A stretch of 14,180 bases of DNA, from positions 1-14,180 of the forward strand of contig CAMPAJ010000015.1 of assembly GCA_946631805.1 (NCBI GenBank), read 5' to 3'. The stretch is from an uncultured Eggerthellaceae bacterium (lineage in GTDB: Bacteria; Actinomycetota; Coriobacteriia; Coriobacteriales; Eggerthellaceae). A program made the translations under genes and the position numbers. Below, in pieces: positions 1 to 7,421 of the stretch (position 1 is its first letter; each line of letters starts with the position of its first letter). The notes below the pieces were generated by a model. That model ran no database searches. It saw nothing but the letters and a program-made list of their open reading frames with translations, and was not told the origin of the DNA.

Positions 1-367
1 GGATGTAGCGCACGACGGTCATCAGGTACGCGTCGTCGTCGACGGGTTCGCTTTTGAATCGGTCTTGGAACAGGTGGCCTGTTCGAGAGTGGGTGTCGTT
101 GAAGTAGCGTGCATACCCCACGCCGAGCCGTTTCATGAAATCAGAAAGCACGGGTAAGGGCATGCGGGCGAGCAGATGCACGTGGTTTGACATGAGGCAC
201 CAGGCCAACAGCGAATCATTCTGTCCTAGGTCGTCGAGAAACCTCGCGGCCAGTTTCAGGTATCGTTTGCGGTCACTGTCGCTTTCAAACAGAATCTGCT
301 GGCCGACACCCCTTTGGATGACGTGGTATACGGATCCTTCGCTCGCGATGCGTGGCAGCCTGGGCAT
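1..367 (-). CDS. IS200-like / REP-associated Y1 (HUH) transposase, 3' part cut off by window edge
   Basis: About 122 N-terminal residues are visible and the gene runs off the left end. The protein opens MPRLPRIASEG, followed by YHVIQRG, typical of the Y1_Tnp/RAYT family. The HUH metal-binding motif is H62-V-H64 in the segment CLMSNHVHLL. The visible part ends in VVRYI; in this family the catalytic tyrosine lies in this RYI segment, here Y121. The ATG is at 365-367 and a perfect AGGAGG lies 6 nt upstream, so the start is secure. Family members nick single-stranded DNA at palindromic hairpins; RAYT-type members are single-copy domesticated transposases associated with REP palindromes. The palindrome array directly upstream (464-637) favours the RAYT reading over a plain IS200/IS605 insertion, though the missing C-terminus prevents a firm choice. 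Confidence 0.9.
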   Translation of the reverse strand, partial: MPRLPRIASEGSVYHVIQRGVGQQILFESDSDRKRYLKLAARFLDDLGQNDSLLAWCLMSNHVHLLARMPLPVLSDFMKRLGVGYARYFNDTHSRTGHLFQDRFKSEPVDDDAYLMTVVRYI

Positions 368-463
368 AGACGAACCTCCTTGCTGCTCTGATCTATTAGG
401 GGTGTATCTTAACGTTTGGGCAATGCGGGGGAGGTTCTCGTTCTCTTCTCGTAACTTTTGGAT

Positions 464-637
464 GATGTAGAAGAGCCGGCCCTCTGCATCCGAGCCGGCT
501 CCCTGTATCTGGTTTCCTGTGTTGACGATACGGGAGAGCCGACCCCCAATATCCCAGGGGAACCGATTCCCTGTATCAGATGACGATGATACAGGAGAAC
601 CGACCCCCTGTATCCAGGAGAACCGACCCCCTGTATC
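464..637. repeat. Array of about six REP-like palindromic units beside the Y1 transposase gene
   Basis: Each unit is 23-27 nt: a left arm near GATACAGG, an 11-nt centre near AGARCCGRCCC, and a right arm near CCTGTATC. Units lie at 464-490 (arms GATGTAGA/TCTGCATC), about 487-509 (degenerate left arm), 527-553, about 551-577, 588-614 (perfect 8-bp arms) and 611-637. The 23-mers at 592-614 and 615-637 are exact tandem copies. The copy at 555-577 differs at 3 positions and the one at 531-553 at 4. Neighbouring units also pair with each other (571-578 with 587-594). The array fills most of the 272-bp gap between the malQ stop (640) and the transposase start (367). Its position next to an HUH transposase fits REP/BIME elements mobilised by a RAYT; that link is inferred. 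Confidence 0.8.
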
Positions 638-639
638 AC

Positions 640-3276
640 TCAACCATGGAGCTTGACGAGCTCGCGGGTGTAGGCGAGCGCCTGGTCGATGCCAGCCTGC
701 TCGGCTTGCCAGGTCCAGTTGCCTTCGGCGGTGCCCGGTACGTTCATGCGCGCTTCGTCGTCCAGGCCCATGAGGTCTTGCAGGGGCATGATGCACACGG
801 GGGCGGAGCACGATGCCGCTTTACGTGCAAGCTCTTCGGCGGCCTCGCATGCGTCGAGATGCGGGTAGCGCTCGGCGCAGTAGCCGACGAGGGTTTGGTT
901 GTCGTGCGTGCCCGTGTAGACGATCTTGCCCGGGCGCGGCGTGTAGCCGCTCAGGGGGTCGTTGCCGTCGACGAACTGAACGATGTCCATGCCCGGGAAA
1001 CCGCATTCAGCGACGAGCGCGCGCACGGCAGGCGTGATGAGCCCCAGGTCCTCGGCGATGATCGGCAACGGTCCAAATTGACGGAACGCTTCGTGGAAGA
1101 AGTCGATTCCAGGACCAGGGCGGTATGCGCCTTGCGTGGCTAATTCGCCTGCGGGAATTGCGAAATAACGTGAGAAGCCGATGAAGTGGTCCAGGCGTAC
1201 GTAATCGTACAATTCGAATGCGCGTGCAAGGCGCCTCATCCACCAATCGTAGTTCGTGGCGCGCAGGGTGTCCCAGTCATAAATGGGGTTGCCCCACACC
1301 TGCCCGTCTTCGGCGAAAGCGTCAGGCGGGCAGCCTGCGACAAGCTCGGGATTTCCATCGGCGCCGAGCTGGAAGAGCTCGGGATGCGCCCATACGTCGG
1401 CGCTGTCGGCGCTTACATAGATGGGCATGTCGCCGATGATGGCGACTCCGCGTTCGGAGGCGTAGGAGCGCAGGGCGTTCCATTCGCGGTCGAAGATGAA
1501 CTGCTCGTGCCGATGCAGCGTTGCCAATTCGCAGAGCTTCTGGTCGCTTTGGATGAGCTCCGGATCGTACACGCGGTATTTCTTAGGCCACGCTTGCCAT
1601 ACCTTTTTGGAACGCTGCTTATCGCGGATGGCCATGAAGCTTACGTAAGGCTCGAGCCAATCGCCCTGCTCCTGGCAGAATTGCCGGTATTCGTCAGAGG
1701 CCTCGATGCGCGCCCATTCGTCGTCGCCGGGCATGGCGTCGCCGTCGAGCAGGCGGATATTGCCTGCGAAGGCGCTGATTCCGGCATAGGGGCTGCCGTA
1801 CTCGTCAGTGGGATTTGCGGGAAGCACCTGCCAATAGCGGACGCCCGCCTGTGCGAGCCAGTCGACGAATGCGCGTGCTTGGGCGCCCAGATGCCCGAGT
1901 TGCGCGGGACGGGATTTGCTGGAGCGGGAACGTTTTTGCTTGCCGCTGGGGAGGCTCGTGATGTGCGCGAGCACGCCAAATCCCGCTTCCATCGGCTTTT
2001 GCAAGAGCTCTTCGGGGTGGAGGTAAAGCACCGCCGAGCCAATTTGGTTCAGGTGGACGATGGCGCAACGTTGGCCCTCGTGGGCGACCGTGTTTGCATC
2101 GCGGGTATAGAGCGAATCGACAATGCGCATGCCGTAGCCTGCGATGACTTCCGTTACCTCGCCATCGCCGATGGGGATGGCGACATCGTGCGCATGTGCG
2201 AGCGAGGCATTGATGAGCAAGCACGACGTGCTGCCATCGGTTCCCTTGCGCCAAAAGCCGAACACGTCATCGTTTAGCGCGAAACACGATGCAGCGGGAT
2301 TCGCGGATTCTTCATCAAGCGGGGGCAAGGCGCAGCTCAGGTCAGCGGCGTTGACCATGATCGTCTGGCAGTCGGGGTCGATGAGCCCCCATGCGCTTAT
2401 GGCGTCAATCGGCTTGACCGATGCGCTCTTTGCATCGCGTGAATCCTCCACCGAAGTTCTGGTTGTGTGCCGTGTCGTGTTTCGAGGGCTTTCCTCGGTG
2501 GCTCCCTCGTCAGAAACGCATGACTGCGAACGATATTCGACCTCGTGACTCAAACCCGGCATGAGCAGTTCGATCAAGCTCGCGCACCACAGGCGTCCTT
2601 TTGCGAGGCCGATTTTGTGAGCGTCGAGCGCGAGCTCGCGATCCTCGTTACCGTCGCTTTCGGGTATTTCGGCTTCGTTCATGCCGCCGAGCAGCGCAAG
2701 GAGGCGCTTGCGGTCGCTTGCGCCCAAGAACTCGAAGTTGTGTTTAAAGACGGCGGCAGGCAGAATCTCGTGAGCTGTGTGGATTGCCCTAACCAGCTCG
2801 AACGCCGAGCCCTCGCCACGCAGGAAGCGCAACGCCGCCGATGTTGGGGCCAGGGCGTCATCGGCCAAGAGCTCGCAATCTGCAAGTAGGTCATCGCCGC
2901 TCTTGGCGGGGTCGAACACCGTCAGCTGGAAGCTGGGCGGCTCCCAGTCGAGGAGTTGACCCGTGCCGCCGCGGCGTCCCTCGAGTGCGCCGTAGCGCTT
3001 TGACGCCCCGTTTTCGTCGGAGACCACGAACTGATACCAAACGATGCCCGTTTTTGCGGGTTTCAAGCGAGTGCTAAAGCGCATCGAGCCGTCTTCCCGT
3101 GGCGAGGGCGTCATTTCGTAAAGCGTTTCGCCTACGCCATCGACCCAGGTGCGCAGCTTGGCGTTCGCATTGGGACCGGCCCATACGTCAAGTGATAATT
3201 CGACCGTCGTACCGAGCTCGATGGCTCCGTAGGGCGCTCGGTATTCCGAATCGCGCGTGTCGTGAAATGCTCTCAT
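640..3276 (-). CDS. malQ: 4-alpha-glucanotransferase (amylomaltase, GH77) with a degenerate GH13 N-terminal half
   Basis: The enzyme transfers alpha-1,4-glucan segments in cytoplasmic maltodextrin/glycogen metabolism. The GH77 domain spans about 432-878. Its catalytic residues are the nucleophile D696 (RLDHF), acid/base E742 (AEDLG) and D792 (HDNQT). The family motif RMNVPGTAEGNW is near 843-854. At 878 aa it is much longer than a usual 500-700 aa MalQ. Residues 1-122 look like the beta-sandwich N-domain of neopullulanase-type amylases. Residues 128-248 resemble the last part of a GH13 barrel, but the usual SHDTPR region reads GASDRKR and YYGDE reads SHEVE. After a Ser/Thr-rich linker (about 252-290) comes the GH13-like DPDC (300-303) and a C-terminal beta-domain (about 320-422). 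The GH13 part therefore looks non-catalytic, perhaps for glucan binding. The ATG has GGAG 6 nt upstream. Confidence 0.93.
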   Translation of the reverse strand: MRAFHDTRDSEYRAPYGAIELGTTVELSLDVWAGPNANAKLRTWVDGVGETLYEMTPSPREDGSMRFSTRLKPAKTGIVWYQFVVSDENGASKRYGALEGRRGGTGQLLDWEPPSFQLTVFDPAKSGDDLLADCELLADDALAPTSAALRFLRGEGSAFELVRAIHTAHEILPAAVFKHNFEFLGASDRKRLLALLGGMNEAEIPESDGNEDRELALDAHKIGLAKGRLWCASLIELLMPGLSHEVEYRSQSCVSDEGATEESPRNTTRHTTRTSVEDSRDAKSASVKPIDAISAWGLIDPDCQTIMVNAADLSCALPPLDEESANPAASCFALNDDVFGFWRKGTDGSTSCLLINASLAHAHDVAIPIGDGEVTEVIAGYGMRIVDSLYTRDANTVAHEGQRCAIVHLNQIGSAVLYLHPEELLQKPMEAGFGVLAHITSLPSGKQKRSRSSKSRPAQLGHLGAQARAFVDWLAQAGVRYWQVLPANPTDEYGSPYAGISAFAGNIRLLDGDAMPGDDEWARIEASDEYRQFCQEQGDWLEPYVSFMAIRDKQRSKKVWQAWPKKYRVYDPELIQSDQKLCELATLHRHEQFIFDREWNALRSYASERGVAIIGDMPIYVSADSADVWAHPELFQLGADGNPELVAGCPPDAFAEDGQVWGNPIYDWDTLRATNYDWWMRRLARAFELYDYVRLDHFIGFSRYFAIPAGELATQGAYRPGPGIDFFHEAFRQFGPLPIIAEDLGLITPAVRALVAECGFPGMDIVQFVDGNDPLSGYTPRPGKIVYTGTHDNQTLVGYCAERYPHLDACEAAEELARKAASCSAPVCIMPLQDLMGLDDEARMNVPGTAEGNWTWQAEQAGIDQALAYTRELVKLHG

Positions 3277-3297
3277 TCTAATCTCCGTTCCAAAGGC

Positions 3298-3332
3298 GAT
3301 GTAGCACAGGGGACAGTCCCCTTTACTACATC
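3298..3332. repeat. REP-like palindrome GATGTAG...CTACATC between malQ and the CDF gene
   Basis: A 35-nt hairpin has outer arms GATGTAG (3298-3304) and CTACATC (3326-3332) and a perfect inner palindrome GGGGACAGTCCCC (3309-3321). It shares the GAT...ATC ends of the array at 464-637. The right arm covers the stop codon of the minus-strand CDF gene (3326-3328). No U-tract follows on either strand, so a simple intrinsic terminator is not supported. A REP-like element, or an mRNA 3'-end hairpin between the CDF and malQ cistrons, is more likely. Confidence 0.65.
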
Positions 3333-4381
3333 GTTGCTTTCATGCTCTCGTGGATTCGCGCGGCGGCGGCGCGGGTGGCTTTGAGGTTCTCGTTTTCGAT
3401 GAAGATGCGCTGGGCCTTGGGGAAAGCGGTGACGATGCCGCGCTCTATGCGGTCGATGGCGGCATCTATCTCGTCGCGCGTCGAACCCTGCGTGAACGTT
3501 GCGTCGAGGGTGATGAGGATGTCATTGGGCCCCAGGTACAGCGTGAGAATGCGCCCACATTCCTCGACCTGGGGATCGGCCTCGACGATGCGCTCGATTT
3601 CGCGCAGCTCGTGTGCGTGCATGCCTTCGCCGACGAGGAGCCCCTTCGTCTCGCGCAAAAGGATCGTCGCCACGATGCACAGCAACAGGCCGATAACGAC
3701 CGAGGCGGCTGCGTCGATGTAGGGATTGTTCAGCATGTGCCCGAAGAACACGCCGCAGAACGCGACGATCAGGCCCGTTTCGGCGGCGGTGTCCTCGAGC
3801 ACGACCGTGAACAGGCTGGGATCTTTGGCGTCGCGGATGAACTTCATGGGAGACGTTGTCCCGCGGGCTTTGTTGAAGTTGCGCAGCGCGACCGACAACG
3901 AGACGGCTTCTATAACGGCCGAGGCGAGGATGACGATGTAGCTCATCAGCGGATCGCCCATCTTCGTATCGGGCGTGATGGAGGTCAGGTGATCGATGCC
4001 TTCGTATATCGAGAATCCTCCGCCCAGCGCAAAGATCATCACGGCTACGACCAGAGTCCAGAAATACAGCTCGTGACTATAGCCGAAGGGGTGCTCCAGG
4101 TCGGGCTTGCGACTCGCGCGCTTCATGCCGAACAGCAGTAGTAGTCCGTTGCCGCTGTCGACGATGGAGTGGATACCCTCGGAAATCATGGCCGAGCTCC
4201 CCGAAATGAAGGCGGCTATGAATTTTACGATACCAACGGCGATGTTTGCCAATATGGCCGCGATGATGGCGCCCGTGCTCTCGACGGGCTCTTCGGTTTC
4301 ATTCGTTCGCGCCGCCATGCCGTCTGGTGCGTCAGGCGCGATCTCTAGTTGCGATTCAGTATCAGTGGTCTCTTTGCTCAC
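3326..4381 (-). CDS. Cation diffusion facilitator (CDF) family transporter, SLC30A9/ZnT9-like subgroup
   Basis: This is a 351-aa proton-coupled divalent-metal exporter of the inner membrane, probably for Zn, Co, Mn or Fe. About six hydrophobic segments are visible, near 36-60, 64-86, 107-127, 147-166, 201-216 and 222-243. They are followed by a cytoplasmic ferredoxin-like domain (about 250-330). TM2 carries the family metal-site pattern in EGIHSIVDSGN (H71, D75). TM5 has VVLEDTAAETG (E196, D197) where classical bacterial CDFs have HxxxD; this ED variant is typical of the ZnT9-like branch. The N-terminus (1-32) is acidic and disordered. The start is GTG at 4381, with AGGAAGGA 7 nt upstream. 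The next gene on the same strand starts 49 bp downstream (malQ), and the DUF697 gene ends 44 bp upstream, so co-transcription is plausible. Metal specificity cannot be read from the sequence. Confidence 0.92.
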   Translation of the reverse strand: MSKETTDTESQLEIAPDAPDGMAARTNETEEPVESTGAIIAAILANIAVGIVKFIAAFISGSSAMISEGIHSIVDSGNGLLLLFGMKRASRKPDLEHPFGYSHELYFWTLVVAVMIFALGGGFSIYEGIDHLTSITPDTKMGDPLMSYIVILASAVIEAVSLSVALRNFNKARGTTSPMKFIRDAKDPSLFTVVLEDTAAETGLIVAFCGVFFGHMLNNPYIDAAASVVIGLLLCIVATILLRETKGLLVGEGMHAHELREIERIVEADPQVEECGRILTLYLGPNDILITLDATFTQGSTRDEIDAAIDRIERGIVTAFPKAQRIFIENENLKATRAAAARIHESMKATM

Positions 4382-4425
4382 AATACGTTCCTTCCTTTCG
4401 TTGTGAAAGGAAATTATACGATGGT

Positions 4426-5616
4426 TTACTCTTCGCTCGCCTTGTGGTGGAAGAGGTCCGAAATCTTTGACTTGGCTGCATCGACCGTCGATTTCGCCGC
4501 CTCGGCGGTGGACTTCGCCACGCCCGATGCAACCGTGCTCGTCGTTTGCTTGACGGTGTCGGTGACCGTCTGCATGAACTCGCTCGTGCGCATGAGCGCC
4601 AGCGCCTCGCGGTAGGACGTGCGCCTAATCGACGCCATGCTCACGGGGCCGTCGGCTGCAGTCAGCCATTTTTTCGTGAGCACGCCTACGCGGAACACCA
4701 AGAACGCGCTTACCAGGCCTTCGGCTGTGGCGCCGAGCACGATGCCGCCGGCGCGCGCTCCGGCGCCGCCGCCCATGAGCTGCCCCAGAAGGTCGCTCAA
4801 ATCGGAATCCTCGATGCCGCCGATGATGAGCGCGCTGATCATGACGCGCCCGTACAGGCGGGCAAGCCCCAGGTTCGTGGGCCTGAAACCGCATGTTTCC
4901 ACGATGGCGCGCACGAGGTCCAGGCATACCGAGAGCATCGTGACCGTGCTGATGAGCGGCGAGCGCGATACGGCCGAAATGAAGAACGCCGTGCTCGCGG
5001 CGCGTTTGGTCTCGGTGTCGATTTTGGGAATGCAATGCTCTTCGAAGAACTCGATGAGCAGGTCGTCGGCCTCGTCGCCCTGCAGCAGGCAGTTTTCGAG
5101 CTCTGCGACCTCCTCGTCGGTCAAGTCGGTGTTGGCGATCAGGTTGTCGGCCAGCATGCGGCAGCGACGGCGTTTGGCGCGCCCCTGCTCATCGCGCAAT
5201 TGGTAGAGCGAGAATATGGGGCGTTTGGCGACTTTTGCCACGGGGACGATAATGCCCACGACTACGAGTACCGCGATGATTCCGTAGAAGATCCAGCCGA
5301 GCACCGGATGGGCCATTGCCAGGTGGTCGCCGACGTTCAGGACGCCGCCGAGCATGGTTAGGGCGACGAGCAGCGCGGCGCAGGAGGCGATGACGACCGT
5401 GGTCGTGTTCGAGCGTCGCGGTTGAATCGGCGCAGTCGTTTCCTGATGTACTATTTCGCCTTGCGCTTCGGAGCCCGGCTCGATTTTGGCCAGCTGGCCC
5501 TGCTCCGCGCTTGCGCTCGCGGTCTCGTCTTGTGGTGTCTCGTCGTCGTTTTGGGGCGGCGTTTCGTATACGCCTTCTGGAGATTCCACTTTCGTGCCTT
5601 CCGTCGTGAGGTTCAT
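4426..5616 (-). CDS. DUF697 / YcjF-like membrane protein of unknown function
   Basis: This 396-aa protein has an acidic disordered N-terminus (1-65) and two TM helices (about 73-95 and 105-127). A charged cytoplasmic stretch follows (130-205). The DUF697-like membrane domain (about 206-318) contains SRSPLISTVTML...LYGRV and a Gly-rich GAGARAGGIVLGATAEGL motif, recalling the SAR-x-x-x-G region of E. coli YcjF/UPF0283. Family function is not settled; E. coli YcjF is paired with the GTPase-like YcjX, which is absent here. The tail (350-386) is an amphipathic run of AAKST-type repeats, LEA-like in appearance. The ATG at 5616 has no good ribosome site. An in-frame GTG at 5587-5589 (V10) is preceded by GGAAGG at 7 nt and may be the true start. 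Confidence 0.75.
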   Translation of the reverse strand: MNLTTEGTKVESPEGVYETPPQNDDETPQDETASASAEQGQLAKIEPGSEAQGEIVHQETTAPIQPRRSNTTTVVIASCAALLVALTMLGGVLNVGDHLAMAHPVLGWIFYGIIAVLVVVGIIVPVAKVAKRPIFSLYQLRDEQGRAKRRRCRMLADNLIANTDLTDEEVAELENCLLQGDEADDLLIEFFEEHCIPKIDTETKRAASTAFFISAVSRSPLISTVTMLSVCLDLVRAIVETCGFRPTNLGLARLYGRVMISALIIGGIEDSDLSDLLGQLMGGGAGARAGGIVLGATAEGLVSAFLVFRVGVLTKKWLTAADGPVSMASIRRTSYREALALMRTSEFMQTVTDTVKQTTSTVASGVAKSTAEAAKSTVDAAKSKISDLFHHKASEE

Positions 5617-5683
5617 GCGGCATCTGCGTGCCGTTCGGTTTCGCTATCGTAGCGCTATACGCGCTCCCTTTGCACAGAGGGCC

Positions 5684-5697
5684 CTTAATCGGTTAAG
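5684..5697. promoter_or_regulatory. Small inverted repeat CTTAA-N4-TTAAG upstream of the DUF697 gene
   Basis: A perfect 5-bp inverted repeat with a 4-nt centre lies in the 146-bp gap between the crp-like stop and the DUF697 gene. A second one, CGCTA-TCG-TAGCG, lies at 5642-5654. Both are suitably placed as operators for the DUF697 gene. No convincing -35/-10 pair was found, and short palindromes occur by chance, so this is weak. Confidence 0.2.
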
Positions 5698-5762
5698 ACA
5701 TCGTCATAATTACGTGTGCATTCCGTTCGAATTGGCTCCTGCCAGGCCGGGCGCTTTGCGCG

Positions 5763-6425
5763 TCACTGCGCTTTCAGGACGAAATGGCTGCGCTTCGTCT
5801 CGATGAGCCCGGCTTTTTGCATGCGCGACAGCTCGGCGGAAAGTGCGCTGCGGTCCACGCCCAGATAGTCGGCGAGCTGCTGACGGTCGTAGGGAATCGT
5901 GAACTCCCTTGATCCCGAGCGCTCGGATTCGTAGGACAGGTACGCCAGCACCTTCCCCCGTATCGTGCGCGGTGCCGCATGCAGGATGCGGCGCGAGAGC
6001 CCCAGGTTACGGCGCGCGATAATCGACGTCATGTTCGTGCTGGTGCGGCTGTGATTCGGGCAGGCGCGCGAACAGGTTGTAAGCACTTTCGACAAGTTGA
6101 GGAACATGATGGTGCTGGGCTCGGAGGCTATGACGTTTATCATGAGCGGCTCGTCGGGCACCGCGGCGTAGGCTTCTCCGAACAGCTGGCCGGGTCCGTC
6201 GGAACCTACGACGCTCACCGTGCCCCATGTGTCGACGTTTTCCATGCGAACGCGGCCTTCCAGCACGAGCCCGACGGTCTGTATGGTGTCTCCCATGCGG
6301 TATATGTATGCTCCTGCGTCGTAGTGCTTGACGCGGGCGTCCAAGCATCCGAGCATGCCCTCGATTTCCTCTGGAGTCGACCCTTTGAACAGTGGCGTCG
6401 TTGCCAAGAACGTGCTGTAATCCAT
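5763..6425 (-). CDS. Crp/Fnr family transcriptional regulator
   Basis: This 220-aa protein has an N-terminal cNMP-type sensor beta-roll (about 1-120), including GQLFGEAYA near 79-87 in the phosphate-binding-cassette position. A dimer helix follows, then a C-terminal winged HTH (about 150-220) with RQQLADYLGVDRSALSAELSRMQKAGLI. The cassette lacks the Arg-Ser/Thr pair that binds cAMP in E. coli CRP, so cAMP is unlikely to be the ligand. It has no Fnr-type N-terminal cysteine cluster, but it carries C118-x3-C122 (CSRAC) at the start of the dimer helix, a possible redox or metal site. It is divergent from the nap operon across a 239-bp gap and is the natural candidate for its regulator, which is inferred from position. 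The ATG at 6423-6425 has AAGG 6 nt upstream. Confidence 0.9.
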   Translation of the reverse strand: MDYSTFLATTPLFKGSTPEEIEGMLGCLDARVKHYDAGAYIYRMGDTIQTVGLVLEGRVRMENVDTWGTVSVVGSDGPGQLFGEAYAAVPDEPLMINVIASEPSTIMFLNLSKVLTTCSRACPNHSRTSTNMTSIIARRNLGLSRRILHAAPRTIRGKVLAYLSYESERSGSREFTIPYDRQQLADYLGVDRSALSAELSRMQKAGLIETKRSHFVLKAQ

Positions 6426-6546
6426 GTTTTGCCTTTCTGCGCGAAGCTAGCTTTGCAGCCATTTGGGATAGAGCGATTCTCATGGACTGCAAGGCTCTAA
6501 ACTATGAAAAAACTGCCTTATGAAAAGGTACGTTGCATCCTGCCTA

Positions 6547-6627
6547 CCAATTTCGTTGGGTAAGGAAACCCTTCTAATCAAATACGTTGTAACCGCAACA
6601 TACATCCGATGGAAAATACGATACCAT
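6547..6627 (+). promoter_or_regulatory. Candidate activator sites and -10 element for the nap operon
   Basis: In the 239-bp divergent gap two dyads are visible: CCAA-N5-TTGG (6547-6559) and GTTG-N6-CAAC (6586-6599). A -10-like TACCAT lies at 6622-6627 with no matching -35. If that hexamer is used, the start point falls near 6634 and the second dyad is centred near -41.5, the class II position of Crp/Fnr activators. The missing -35 fits activator dependence. Both dyads are short; the arrangement is suggestive only. Confidence 0.3.
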
Positions 6628-6664
6628 AGCAAATTGGGTAACAAGAGGGAAAAGGAGGTACGGG

Positions 6665-7393
6665 ATGAGCGATGAGAAACAAGTCGCCCAGGCAACCCAA
6701 GAGGATGCCGCCCAATCCGCCGGGCAGACACCTGCTCCCAAGAAAAAGAAGAACCGCAAGGCAGCCATTGTCGGCGCCATCGTCGTGGTGATTGCCGCGA
6801 TTGGCTTTGGGTTCTACCAATGGCACGAAACGCCCGAGTTCTGCGTTTCCATTTGCCATTCGCCGATGGACACGGCGTACTTGGATACGCTTTACGCCAA
6901 TCCGTACGAACCGGCCGTCGACAAATGGGGCAACGAGGTCAAGAAGGCCGACGCCATGCTCGCGAGCAAGCACGGTGCCATGGGCAAGCGCTGCATGGCG
7001 TGCCATGAGCCTGCAATCGAAGAGCAGGTGACCGAAGGCATCGAATGGGTCACGGGTAACTACTACAACCCGTTGAGCGAGCGCGACCTCGCACGCCTCG
7101 TCTTCTATCGCGGCGCCGGCGAAACCGAGTTCTGCCTCAATTCCGCCTGCCACGACATCACGAAGACGGGCCTTACGCAGGAAACGGCCTCCTTCGCGCG
7201 CAATCCGCATTCCTGGCATCATTCCGAGTACACGTGCAGCGATTGCCACAAGGCGCATCGCGCGTCCATCATGGTGTGCTCGCAGTGCCACGACGATGCC
7301 GAGGTGCCCGAGGGCTGGCTGACGTGGGACGAGGCCAAGAACCTCGAAACTCAGTATATGAGCTGGAACGACGAGCAGTTCCTTGCCGCGTAG
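6665..7393 (+). CDS. NapC/NrfH-like membrane-anchored pentaheme c-type cytochrome
   Basis: This 242-aa quinol dehydrogenase-type cytochrome would pass electrons from menaquinol to the exported reductase. A Lys-rich cytoplasmic stub (26-32) is followed by one TM anchor (about 33-51), then an extracytoplasmic domain. There are five candidate heme sites: C60-x3-C64-H65, C110-x2-C113-H114, C157-x4-C162-H163, C191-x2-C194-H195 and C205-x2-C208-H209. Two have non-standard spacing. NapC and NrfH usually carry four hemes, so this one is either pentaheme or has one decoy motif. Small NrfH-like cytochromes paired with molybdopterin enzymes (such as Cgr1) are common in Eggerthellaceae. The start is firm, with AAGGAGG 6 nt upstream. 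It is the first gene of the nap operon; napG begins 29 nt after its stop. Confidence 0.9.
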   Translation: MSDEKQVAQATQEDAAQSAGQTPAPKKKKNRKAAIVGAIVVVIAAIGFGFYQWHETPEFCVSICHSPMDTAYLDTLYANPYEPAVDKWGNEVKKADAMLASKHGAMGKRCMACHEPAIEEQVTEGIEWVTGNYYNPLSERDLARLVFYRGAGETEFCLNSACHDITKTGLTQETASFARNPHSWHHSEYTCSDCHKAHRASIMVCSQCHDDAEVPEGWLTWDEAKNLETQYMSWNDEQFLAA

Positions 7394-7421
7394 GCGCACG
7401 TTGCGGTTTGGTCGGTAGCTC

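Noticed and set aside
464..637. Repeat array as a CRISPR
   Set aside because: The units abut without unique spacers, are palindromic throughout, diverge in sequence, and no cas gene is present.
409..639. Small minus-strand reading frame across the palindrome array
   Set aside because: Its residues simply translate the repeat units; no start signal and no protein-like composition.
1186..2277. Long plus-strand reading frame (363 aa) opposite malQ
   Set aside because: It is the antisense of a well-supported GH77 gene, has no family motifs and has no ribosome site; high GC content opens such frames.
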